NCBI GenBank assembly: GCA_020631735.1
Contig: CM036168.1
Coordinates: forward strand, 97,382,932 to 97,446,931
Reading direction: 5' to 3'
Source: Saccharum officinarum
Lineage: Eukaryota; Streptophyta; Magnoliopsida; Poales; Poaceae
Length of the DNA stretch: 64,000 bases
Shown here: piece after piece, positions 21,772 to 33,991 of the stretch
Layout: the number at the start of each line of letters is the position of its first letter
Numbering within the stretch: position 1 is the stretch's first letter
Notes under the pieces: generated by a model
Told to the model about the DNA's origin: nothing
Seen by the model: only the letters and a program-made list of their open reading frames with translations
The model's database searches: none
Program-made: the position numbers and the translations under genes

Positions 21772-24700
21772 TACCATACTTTACAATTTTGCTTATGTCC
21801 TGAGATAGATGCTAACTATATTAGGCCAGGCCCAACGCGACACCATGGTGTCCTGCCCAGAGTCCATGTAGGCACCGGTGATCTCTGTCATCCAAGATAG
21901 TAGTCCTGCAGACTCATTTAGGCTCTTGAAGAGGCGTCTATTGCTTGGCCTGACAAAAAGTTAGGGCAACACATGAAGTGTGCGTTGGGAGAATGAGAAG
22001 TACAAGATGATATCACTTTTTCTCAGCCTGTGCCCCTGCACACCTGACATCTCTTTGGACTGCTAGGTAAAAGTGAAGGTTATGCTTAGGTTGAGAGAAT
22101 GAAGGCCTTGTTCTATCAATGTCTATGTGACCTGTAACTTTAACTTGGGGCTAATATTCAGTACTGCCTGCGTTGGGCATGCCCTTACTGCTCACGCTGA
22201 AACAAACAATCTTCACCATTCTTTTACAAAGCTAAAAGCCTAAAACCAACATGATTTATTTGGTGCGGATTTGGCCCATTCAATGACTTACTCTAGCATG
22301 TGTTATATATTTGATTTCTCATACTTCTTTGCTACTGTGACAAAATTGGAGTGTCCAACATACTTTTTATACCTGAGGTTTTGTTTGACTATATTGTATC
22401 TGTCTTAATCCATATATGTTATGATAGATTGGAGTGAAATTTTTACTTCCTAATTCATCTCAATTCTCCTCCATTACAAAATTATATATTAAAGGTGGAC
22501 ACATGAGTATAACTAAATAAGCGTAAAAAGATGTGTTGAGCCACATGCTTATCTAGCGACGTCTTCCAACATTTGCTTCATCGGTACCAAAAATGTGTAA
22601 AATTTAAGCACAAATCTCGAGGTGCAGCTTCTATGCTCCCTGTCCGGCTGTCCCTGTCTTTTCTCCCTGTATATAGAGCGCTCAAACAAATCTTTTGTCT
22701 CCGGAGGAAGCTTACTTTTCAAAATACAATGCCTCAGAACTAACTCACACGTGCATGTTCATTGCAAACCATACAATTTGTCGTGTCAAAAACTCAAAAT
22801 AGTCGCATATTCTCGCAATTTCTCCCACGAACGGGGTGCCTGCGCTGCGCTCCTGCCGTCCTGCGTTGTCTGTCTGTCCAGCTGCAGATTCTCCCACGAG
22901 TCTAATCATAGGCCAGGGGTAAAAGCGCAAATATTTCTGCGCTCTCTTCCAGGTGGGCCCCTTTCTCTCCCCTTCTTCCCTTCTCCGCTCACCCTCTCTC
23001 CCTCGACGATACACTTCACCGCCCCGGATCTACCTCGCCGCGTCGGCGCGCAGCTCACCCACCGAAGCGAGGAGGCAATCGAGGCGGACGAAGCGCCGCA
23101 GCAAATTCCACGGGGGATCGAGCACCGGAGGCGTAGTGCAAAATGTTCAAGTTCCTCAAGGAGGTGGTCGCGGGATCCGGATCGGGCCTCAAGGACTTCC
23201 CCTACACCATTGGTGAGCCCTACGCATCCGCCTGGGGCTCATGGACACACCACCGCGGTACCTCCAAGGTATGCTTCCGCATCATTCCACCCCTTCCCAC
23301 CCGATCGATCAGCCCCCCTTAGATGTGTCGTTGTTTTGGTTCGTCGACTGGTACAGTTCGGTAGAACTGGTTCCGCTGGTCGAATTCGGGGAGGAACGAA
23401 CTGTGTACGCTATGCTTCGCGTGTACTTTGCTGTGTGGTTCATGTGCTATGTGGCTGCATACGCTCTTGATTTTGTGGGTGTGCGCTCTGTAGCATTTTG
23501 AGCTTAGGGGTAGGTGTGTTGGACTATTGCTAGCTTTAGTAGCCCTTCAGAAGCATAATTGCTGGATTCGTTGTAGAGTTAATTCGAGGCTAGTCTGGTT
23601 AAGCCAACGAAGGGTATTTGGTTATACTTTAGATTTCGTGTGATGTAGTTGTGTGCAGTTATCTAAACTTCGATCTGCTTGTTTGACTGTGGAGCTCATT
23701 TACAGTGCCATGCCATCCAACTTGGTGAGGGTCAGAGGATATTGAGGATGTTACTGCTACTAGCTCTTATGTTGCATTCACCAATCATACCATCCAACTT
23801 TGTGTGACATAGTTATGTGCAGTTATTTAAACTTCGTCTGCTTGTTTGACTCTGCACACATCTTATATCATTATTACATCACATGAGCTGTAGGCTGAGA
23901 AGACGATAAAGCAAATAAACGCAAAACCTTGGATGACTTGCAAAGCTAGTAATTCTTAATATATTGTCAAATACACAGAAGTTTAGAGAACATGGGTCAT
24001 ACCACTCAGGTTTTTGTCACTGTGATATTGTGCACTGTTAATGGAGTTTTGTTATTCATCCTAGGTTTACCATCAATACTGAATTTTCATATGCAATTTT
24101 GATTTCTTAAGCAGTCTATCCTTTTTTTTCCCACCAAATGATTATTTTGTCTGAATTTTTGTTAGATTTGTATGCCATTGCCAACATTGTTTGTTGCCTT
24201 GTCTTCTCCAGGATGATGGGTCGCCTGTGTCAATTTTTTCTCTGTCAGGGAGCAACCCTCAGGACAGACACATGGTTGCTGGTCGCAATGGTGTTAAGAG
24301 ATTACGAACAGTAAGCTAACAACTTCAGTCATTGGGTTCTGATTACCGATATTCAATATTGCTGTACCTTTTAGACTTGAGGAGCAGTCTGTGGTGGCAA
24401 AATGTCAAGTCTTCAAAAAAAGAATGATGGCAACAGAGCTTTCTTTCAGAAAATCTAGACAATATCGTAAAAATATATAGGCCAAATGAGAAGGCAAAAT
24501 GCCAAAAAAGAAGATGGTAATGTTTTTTTTTGGCGATATTTCAGCATTCAACATTATATACCTCTATGTGCTCTTCCATCCACAACACTACTGAATTGTT
24601 TCTGTTAGATCTTACTTTCACCAGAAGTAGCATTTCTACAATACACATGTTTTTTTTTGGGGGGGGGGGGTAACTTGACCTTTTGTTTCCTCAATATATG

Positions 24701-27360
24701 CTAAGTCAGTGCAGTGCTGCTTTGGTTGCTGCAGGTGCGGCATCCAAATATCTTGTCCTTTTTACACAGTACTGAAGCAGAAGTTGCGGATGGACCTGCC
24801 ATGAAACACACAATTTATATTGTTACAGAGCCTGTTATGCCACTTTCTGAAAAGCTTAAGGAACTGAATCTTGGTGGTACACAGAGGTACCATGAGCTTC
24901 TTGTAGTTTTGTGTTTATCAAAATGTTCTTTTCAGAAAGAAAAATTCTGCAGTTTCTAGTATTTTTTTCAGTATGTTTTAATTCAGTTCTGTTAATGTTT
25001 CCTTTTTTTTTGGAACATTCAACTACTTTGTCATTATGGTTAATGGTGCAGAGATGAATACTTTGCATGGGGGCTTCACCAGATATCCAAAGCTGTGAGC
25101 TTTCTCAATAATGACTGCAAACTTGTAAGTTCCTGCATCAAGTTGAAGTTTGGAACGTAATATGCAATCCGGCTCGTTTTAATCTCTCCTTAGATGCAAG
25201 ATAAAACATTCCATTTTGTTGCTTCGTGACATTTCCATGTAGATTTGCATTGATTTGTTCTGATAATCCCTTCTTGCTTGTAACAATTGTTTTATTTAGT
25301 TATAGATGATGAAGCGATCTTATGAAGCATGTGGTTGTGAATTTGTGTATGCTGCTTGCAGCACAGTTCTTCTTAAAATACGTTAGGTTTTTTGTTGTAT
25401 CGTTCTTCAGTCTCAACCTAGAACATTTCCATGTTTTGATTATTGATGTGGTCATGTGGGTGCCTTGTACAGATGTTATTGGATCATAGTCATTTAAATC
25501 AAAACAGTGGGGGTCTTAACTCATAATTAGAAATTACAATGCTGTAAATGATTTGATCGTTAAATGACCTGTTTCATCACTCGATCAATATAGGTTCATG
25601 GAAATGTATGCTTGGCCAGTGTTGTTGTTACACAAACCCTGGATTGGAAGCTTCATGCTTTTGATGTTCTGTCAGAATTTGATGCTAACAATGAAGCCTC
25701 TGGTAGCCCCATGTTGGTAAGGACTTGATCCACACCTTTATTTATATTAGTTAGACAATGTTGCCTGTACAATTCCCTCTCCAATGTTATTTGGGTAATA
25801 CTCAAAGTCAAACATTGCTCCTACAAAATATATTTGAAACTTGTTTTATTTCGACACTTGTTGTGTTAAGGTCAACTTTAACCAAAAAAGTTAGAAGGGT
25901 TTAATTCATATTAGTACCATGGAAATCGAGGAAAAGAGATGGACTATATATAATTACATTCCTTGATAAATAAAGTAATAAAATGTTTACTTTATCTGAA
26001 TTTGTTCCCATGCATGTGTTTTTCTTTTTGCAGCAATTTGAATGGTTAGTTGGAACACAGTACAAGCCAATGGAGCTGTCAAAGTCAGATTGGGCTTCAA
26101 TTAGAAAATCACCTCCATGGGCCATTGATTCTTGGGGACTGGGTGAGCATAAATAACTCTTAATGGTTCCTCCTCATGCATGGCATGCTTGTTATGGTTG
26201 TGCTTATAATTTTTTTGGTTACTATATATGGGATAAGTTATGTTCTAGTGGTTAAATAATAGTACTGAGCTTTTGCATTCTACATAAATGTCATGAGGGG
26301 CTAAACAAAAATGTCAAAATCAAAATATAAATTGATAAACTGATGCCATTTGAACTTGTCTGTTGTTTGCTTTCGGTGGTCTTCATCATTGGTTGTTCAT
26401 TCCTGAAAGCTGAAACAATGAGAACATGACACACATTGCAGGGTGTTTAATTTATGAACTATTTTCTGGTGCAAAGCTGGCTAGAACAGAGGACCTTCGA
26501 AATACTGCTTCAATCCCAAAGGTTAGCTCACATGATTTCACCTCGTCACTTATTTCGCACCGTGCAATTACCTTTATTGGTTTTGGAGTTTCCCACTGTT
26601 CTAACTGCAGAAGTTTGTATGCATTTGTGTCTTTTTGGTTATTGACTATTTTCTTCCCTGTAGTCTCTACTTCCAGATTACCAGAGGCTCTTGAATTCCA
26701 CACCTTCTCGTAGACTAAATCCTTCAAAACTTATTGACAACAGCGGTAAGCCCAACATATTTTCCGTGTTGTTCAGCCAACTTTTGGGGTGACAATTTAT
26801 CTAGTTATAATACATTCTTCAGTGCTTAGTCTTACCACAATTATTGTCCTCCATGTGGGAATTGCATTTGTTCAAAAAGCTGAAATGGTGTCTTTGGCTC
26901 TCTGTTTTCAGAGTTTTTCCAGAATAAGTTAGTAGAGACCATCCAGTTCATGGAAATTCTTAATTTGAAAGACACCTTTGAGAAAGACAGTTTTTTCCGG
27001 AAACTCCCCAATATAGCTGAACAGCTTCCCCGTGAGATAGTCCTGAAAAAGGTACTTCCAAAGTCTCAAGTAGAACCCTCTATTCTCCATTCATGATTAT
27101 TCTCTACCTTTGTTTATTTGTTTCAAACCAGCCAGGTGACCTTATGTGTATACTTATTGTTTGGGTTACTTTGTGCACAGCTGCTCCCTGTATTGGCTTC
27201 TTCTCTTGAGTTTGGTTCAGCTGCCGCTCCAGCCTTAACTGTTTTGTTAAAGATGGGTTCCTGGCTTCCTGCTGACCAATTTAGTATCAAGGTGACCTTT
27301 TCTTACTTATTATGATTAACACTACTTATGAATTATCAAGTAGTCTGATTAGTAGAGAAT
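21772..27360 (+). repeat. Copy 2 of the duplicated 5.6 kb segment, right of the gap
   Basis: Starts TACCATACTTTAC, equal to 16062 onward, and runs colinear with copy 1 until AGTAGAGAAT at 27360. Beyond that point the gene continues with exon 11. It lacks the poly(A) insertion found in copy 1. Confidence 0.9.
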
Positions 27361-30300
27361 GCTGGCTCTTTTCAGGTCTTGCCAACTATTGTCAAGCTTT
27401 TTGCCTCCAATGACCGAGCTATCCGAGCATGTCTTTTGCATCACATAGATCAGTTTGGGGAATCAATGTCAGCTCAAACTGTTGATGAACAAGTATGTGA
27501 TATACTTTATGGACAATCGGACATCTGTATTTGTTCCATAAAATTGTCTGCATAAATTTATATATATAATGATCTAATGTTCCTTTTTAGGTTTTTCCTC
27601 ATGTAGCCACTGGCTTCTCCGATACTGATGGTACTATTCGTGAACTGACATTGAAGTCAATGCTCGTATTAGCACCAAAAGTGAGTTGCTTCTATCCTCC
27701 TGTTGGGTATGGGTCTATCAGTGAGATGTAGTATAAACTGACTGGACCTTAGTTATGAAAAAAGTATAACTGTTTTGTCAAAATTTCTAAATTCGTTATT
27801 TTCTTGGTTGTGATTTGTATTCCAAAGAAACAAATTGTATATGTATTAATTTGGTAACCAATATTGTCTCTTATTCTGTAAATGTGTTTTTTCTAAGGTT
27901 AATATTATGCAAGGTTAGGGCTGAATTCCTATAATCGTTTTGGTTGTATGAACTCATATCCTTGCCTTTAGACGCAGGAGCGTGCACATAACACACCACA
28001 ATTTACCATGACATGCTTTAATGGAATACTTCTGGGATTTTAGATCCTCATGCACTGATTTTTATTTTCTGCCAAAAACTATACTTCCTGATGACTGATT
28101 GTCTGGTCTGTTACTGCAGTTATCTCAGCGTACAATCTCAGGATCTCTCTTGAAATATCTCTCTAAGCTACAGGTGAAGTTCACTTTTGGATTTGAAAAG
28201 GTTTATACTGCAGTTATGTTAGATACTATTTTCTGTGACAGGTGGACGAAGAACCTGGAATCAGGACGAACACTACAATTCTTCTTGGCAATATTGCAAG
28301 CTACATGAATGATGGGGTCTGTCTCAAAGATACAACTATTGTGTTATTTGTATTCCTCGTTGATTATCCTTTTCCATGTTATGTACTAATTAGATATGCC
28401 GAACATGTTGTGTTAGGGAATTTCATGGAAATTAGCTTTTAGAGATATTAGCAAACATGCAGTACGTTGCATCGGAACGTACAACGCCATCTGTTCCAAT
28501 ACATCTTGGAATTGGACTATGTATCATTGCTAGACGCGTGCTGTTCTAACTCATATGAGCACCGGTTGTGAGTTTGGGTCACGGACAGGACAATAAACCA
28601 ATCAGGATTCTTATCTCTAATTCATCATGTACTACCATTCTTAGTAAAACTGGCTATAACTTATGCTCGGGGAAGTGGAGGGACGGACTGGGGGAGAGTG
28701 AAGGACAAAAATTTGGAGGAAGAAAGTTAGGTATATAGCTATAGATGTCAACTTTGTATAGGGGAAAGTTTTGGAGTTTCTTATACTCTGATATCCATTT
28801 GTTTGAAATTTGCTTTAAACACACAAAAAAGGTACAAATATGAACACATCCATTTGTGTATAGGCTTCTGCTTCCATGTTCAAGGTTTTATGTTTCTGTT
28901 GAAGAGACACTTTTTTCACAGCTGACCTGACTGGTACACCTGGTTAAGGGTATTCAGCGCTATCTATTGCTGCAGAAACATGATTACAAAACAGAAAAAA
29001 TATTATGAAAACTGCCTATCTAGTATTAGCCCGTATATATGAAAAATAGAACTGTATCAATATTAGCCTGGAGATGGATTTTATTTGCTAATTCTAGCAT
29101 AGTGTTTGCCTCTTTGCTGACAAGGCTTTGTTATCTGACAGACCAGGAAGAGAGTACTGATCAATGCATTCACAGTTCGTGCATTACGTGATACCTTCCC
29201 TCCGGCCAGAGCAGCTGGTACATACCTTTGCAAACGTGCTGTTTTAGTACTGTTAGATCTACAAGTATTTTTCAGCGAGCAAGTGAATGCTTTGTACCAT
29301 ACATGACATTTATTTACTCTTGCTTCATGGCAGGAATCATGGCACTGAGTGTCACTAGTTCATACTATGAAGTGACAGAGATTGCAACTCGCATCCTGCC
29401 TAACATTGTTGTCCTCACATTTGACCCAGATAGGTAAGCACAGTCTCTATTTTGTCCTTGTTAGCTGGTAATAACAGGCTTCATCCCTGTAAAACTTCTG
29501 GGGATCCGAAATAGATGATTGTGTGTAAGGTTTTTATGGTGCTAGACCAGGCATACCATCTAGGGCACAGGGAAGGATGTGTTTTGGTGAAGATTGCACA
29601 AGTGTAATCAGCGTATTTTTCACACATGTTGTAGACAGAACAAGGAAGGGAAATTGAGGATAGGAGGCACTAGTCTATCCTGGGTCTTGGCTCATCACCA
29701 AACTCAAGCCAAACAAGACTCTGATCACCAATCCCTCATACCCTGTGCTACTGAATACCTACTACTAACCTACTACTACCAGGTGATTGTGCAATGCCAA
29801 CCCCTTCACCTGGCTGCTGCTGGCCAATGCATCCATTCCAATCTTTTGGCCATGGATTCCACTTTCCACACCATGTCATAAAATCCTCATCAACCAGCTG
29901 TGGTGTGATGTCCTGTAAGCTGTGACATTAACGACCTTACCATACCTGCTGAGCGAGCACACAGCTGGTCAGCAAGTGATGGATTGTCTCGTCTTCCTGA
30001 GCACACAGCCTGTCGGCCGTCCAGCACTGATTATGGATGACAAGCCATATAAAGAACTTCGACCTTGGAGAAGGCCAAGTTTTCCAAATGCGCCGACAAG
30101 GCTCAGAGGTCACATGTCCAGTAAAGAAAGCCTTTTAGGTTTGGTTTGATATATGCATGTTAATCGCTAATAAATAGTAGTACTTGTTACATTCAAGTAG
30201 ATTTAGATTGTTGCCTTGTTGGTGTCAGAAAATTTGAATGCATGGCACCATTCATTCCAATATTCCATGTCTGTATATGGTACTATGCATTTGTCCATCA

Positions 30301-33144
30301 TAGTCTACTTTTTTCCCCTTTTTGTGGAGTGAGTTTTGGTTATTATAACCTATTGTCATAACTGTGGCCCACGATTCAGTAGCACGTGGCACAAAGATCA
30401 AATTGGAGAAATTGTTTGAGCACTAGATGCACAGTTGCTAAAAGAAAAGTGCTTGATGCCATTCCACTTTGAATTCAAAAATATCTTGCTAACATACTTT
30501 TCTTCACCATATTTTAGTGTTTTGGTTTTTATAGCAAATTTCTTTGATGTTTCTATAGTGATGTCCGAACCAAGGCTTTTCAGGCTACCGATCAGTTCTT
30601 GCAAATAGCAAAGCAACACCATGAAAAGGTATGCATATCTAGTTTCCTACTTATGACCTATCCACTTTGCCGGATCACTTGAACCAACCAAATATTTTGC
30701 TTTTAATGGTGTGCCACATGTATTTTCCTTTTATGTTCTGAAGCACTGATTGTCTTAAGACTTGAGTAAGGCAGAAGGTAAAAATCACAGAATAATATTC
30801 CTCTGGACAATACCAAAATGAAAACACATACTCTAAAAGCATCACTGCAGTTGGTGACTTGGTTCTGGATCCTACCAAGAAATCTGGCAAGCATTCGTCA
30901 ATGCTAGTTATTTGAACTTTGTTCACTTAGATTCAAGGGTTTTGGTACTTTTCATGGTTTAGATCATAGGTTAAAATGTTTTTAGAGCCTCTCCTTTTGG
31001 GATAAGGTCATCTGCTGTATTTTTACTAATGTAAATTAGTAAATATTCTACTTTACATTTCTGTACTGTCGATTTTGCTCTTACTATGTTGTTTAATGGT
31101 TTAATTTTGTGTCCTATAGCTTACTACGGGAGACAACAGGGTGGCTGAAAGTACTGGTGTTAAGTTAAAGCCTGGAAATGCAGGTTTACTTGGGTAAGCT
31201 ATCTTACATCTTGGCTGCCAAAAGGAAATAAATATTGTTTATAATCAGGGCCTGTTTTAGTTCACTGCCACACTTTGCCACAGTATGAGTCAATTGTTTG
31301 GTTCACTGCCACACTTTTGGCATGCCACAGCCCCACCCGTCATAAACATGTTCTTGTCACACCTTGCGTAAGTGTGGTGAGCAAATTGTTTGCCACACCT
31401 TAGGTAAAGTTTGTCACACCTTAGGCAAAGTCTTGTGTGGTAGGGAACCAAACAGATCAAATCATTTACGCTTAATATTTCTCGTTGAAAACTTCGCCCA
31501 ATGCATCATGGACTTCTGAGTATCAGTAATAAATTTACCTGCATTTGTGAAAGAGTTGGGAAAATATGCCGGTTTTAAGCAGTAACCACATACTGAATGA
31601 TATGTTATTTTAGTCTGATGTATTCTATTGGGTTGTTTATTCAAACTTATCTGGATACAGGTGGGCCATGAGTTCTGTTACACAAAAGGGTAAACCTTCT
31701 GACCACGCCCCAATATCTACTGCAAATGCCAGTAATTCTCAAGCATCAACAACTTCGACTGCCGCTCCAGGTATTAGTAATTTAATTATCACAATTGCTT
31801 TCATCCCTAACATCGCTACTGTTCTCACATGCATAAAGGGATGAGGTTTAGATTTCTAAAAAAGAGGATTAATAAAGTACTCCCGTCAATTCTTTTTTAA
31901 TTGTTATGAATACTTGTAGGTTTCTGGATGCATCGGACAACTATTTTTTACAATTTTGTATTAACATTTACTAAATAAACCTCTATGAAACAATTTCAAT
32001 AGAAAAATCTGTTAATATGATTTTTCATATAAATCAAACTTTAGAGGTTTCACATATCAATGGTCAAAATTCAGAAAGTTGGATGGAACTGATCCTAGTC
32101 TTTGCCCTTAACAAGAAAGAACAGAAAAACCATGACAAACAAGAATTGATAATGCCATGTGTTGTTATTAGTACCTTCATGCTCCATTGCAACATCTATC
32201 CTAGTGTTTTTTTTGTGTGTGTGTGTGTGTGGACTATTTGAGTGTGAGCACCTGTAGTAGTTCTGTTCACTTTAAAAGATCTACAATTGAGTATCAATTC
32301 GATTGGCAGACACTCAGGCTTCCACACTAGCGTATGCGCCATCCACATCCAGCTCTCTTGATCAAGCTGCACCAGCATCAGCAAGGTCTTCAGTAGATGG
32401 GTGGGGTGAGCTTGAGGATGGTAATATCCATGAGGAGAATAGTAGTGATAAAGATGGATGGGATGATGTAGACCCGTTTGAGGACAAGCCATCCCCATCT
32501 CTTCTATCCAACATACAGGCTGCTCAGAAACGTCCAGTGGTGCAACCAAAGCAAGCCGGTAAGTTGCTTTTGTCAAGTGTATTGTTTTGTTTCATGCAGT
32601 TGCATGGTCATATTTCATTACAATTGTAGTATTGCAAACATAATCAAATTCGAAATTACCCACGTGTGAACTTCACATAGGGTGACATTTCCATCTTTTA
32701 CATCCTTGTGATTGTACCGAACTAATGAGATAACCATTTACTTTTGCCGGTTTTCTTCTCTTGATTTTCTCAAATGCAGTTGCAAACTCATCTAAATCCA
32801 ACCCACTAAAGGCTCCAAAATCAGAAGATGATCCTCTATGGGGTCCTATAGCTGCTGCACCACCCAAAAGTGCAGTAAAATCTGCAGACATCAAGCCATC
32901 GATATCACATAATGATGAGGATGACCTCTGGGGTTCAATAGCGGCACCTCCTCCAAAATCATCTGGGAAGCCTTTGAAGCCAGCTGCAGCGAATAGTGAT
33001 GACCTATGGGGTGCCATTGCAGCACCTCCACCAGCAACCAAAGCCAGACCCTTAGCCTCATCAGGTAGGGGCCGAGGAACAAAGCCGGCGCAACCAAAAC
33101 TTGGTGCTCAAAGAATAGGAAGAACATCCACAACTGGAATGTGA
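23143..33144 (+). CDS. SCYL1: SCY1-like pseudokinase (N-terminal kinase-like protein, SCYL1/CTEXP family), 21 exons
   Basis: Exons 23143-23268, 24212-24310, 24735-24886, 25052-25124, 25594-25716, 26034-26142, 26442-26521, 26664-26745, 26912-27051, 27181-27291, 27376-27492, 27591-27680, 28120-28173, 28242-28316, 29142-29217, 29334-29433, 30559-30628, 31120-31193, 31661-31770, 32310-32558 and 32780-33144 join in frame to 824 residues, all GT-AG. Residues 1-300 are a degenerate kinase fold: HGN (152-154) replaces the catalytic HRD, the DFG motif is absent (AFD at 172-174), and the VAIK lysine is missing, so no phosphotransfer is expected. Residues about 330-560 form HEAT-like helices. The C-terminus is Ser/Ala-rich with [11 protein letters not shown] and three DD-x-LWG-x-IAA repeats. 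Family members act in tRNA export and Golgi/COPI trafficking. Confidence 0.93.
29938..30132 (-). mobile_element. LINE fragment (zf-RVT region) inside SCYL1 intron 16
   Basis: On the minus strand the 1125 bp intron encodes a stretch with the zinc-binding region that follows plant LINE reverse transcriptase: [28 protein letters not shown] and [18 protein letters not shown]. Cysteines of the usual middle part are lost by deletion. It is a decayed antisense non-LTR fragment; neighbouring intron sequence from about 29600 may belong to it. Confidence 0.7.
31247..31457. mobile_element. MITE in SCYL1 intron 18
   Basis: GGCCTGTTTTAGTTCACTGCC at the left and GTAGGGAACCAAACAG at the right form imperfect inverted ends around about 210 bp with repeated GCCACACTT/CACACCTTAGG blocks. 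Probable Tourist- or hAT-type MITE. Confidence 0.55.
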
Positions 33145-33991
33145 CGGCTTACGATATCAAGTGTTGTGTACAAGAATGCAAAGTTATCCTTTTTGCGCCC
33201 CTTGCTTTGAGTCTGTCCAGGAGGTCATTCATTCTTTGTAAACTAGCAAAAGGATTTATATATATGGACACGATTTTGACCTATGTATTAGTATTATTTT
33301 ACCATTGTGTATTAAAATAGATCCAGAAGACTTTTTGTACATCACAGCTACAGTCATCGTCCATATTATTAATATATTGCCCTGCCTTATTTTGGCTTGA
33401 TTACTTGGGCATGTCCTTTTTGCTAGGATGAAACTTGTACTTCTTGTCGAGATGAAACAAAAATCCCACATCACTTTGAACTCAAATTCTGTAGGAAGAA
33501 ATTCTGGATTAGAAACCATTCTGGACATTTTGAAGTCCGACTCTCAGCTTATCTACTCTATCAGCAGCCGTTGCCGTGATTCAGGTTAATATGATTCTGC
33601 ATTCATTGTTACAGTACATATGCAATAAAAATATCCACACCAACTACGCACTATTCAGAACGGAGCGAGTTTGGCTGGGCACTGGTTGGATGGCCCTTCG
33701 ACCGAAAGTGCATTACAATGCAACATTTGTGCAGCTTTACGTCTTCGTCGCCCGTCGGTTTGTTTGGACGAGCAATGGTAGATTGGTTCCCTCGTCACGG
33801 TGCAGCACTACCCTGATCTAGTGTTTCGCTCATCTTCCTCAAGTTCAAACCTGCATGGCTGCATCGGGCGCTAGCGGTGGAGGACGTTGTAGTTTGTACT
33901 TTGTAGCACGTCTGGATCGGTACACATCCCATTTAGTGCCTTGTTCAAAGGCGACAAATGGTCTCACACCCAGCGGCCAACACCAGGCCCA
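33145..33991. other. Convergent 3' regions of SCYL1 and the PPR gene
   Basis: SCYL1 ends at 33144 (plus) and the PPR gene ends at 33992 (minus), so this 0.85 kb holds both 3' untranslated regions. No further gene or repeat was recognised. Confidence 0.6.

Noticed and set aside
17462..27360. Two paralogous SCYL1 genes in tandem
   Set aside because: Near identity, a 100 N gap and identical breakpoints point to an assembly or haplotype duplication.
32213..32231. GT microsatellite as a regulatory element
   Set aside because: Short simple repeat inside an SCYL1 intron; no evidence of function.
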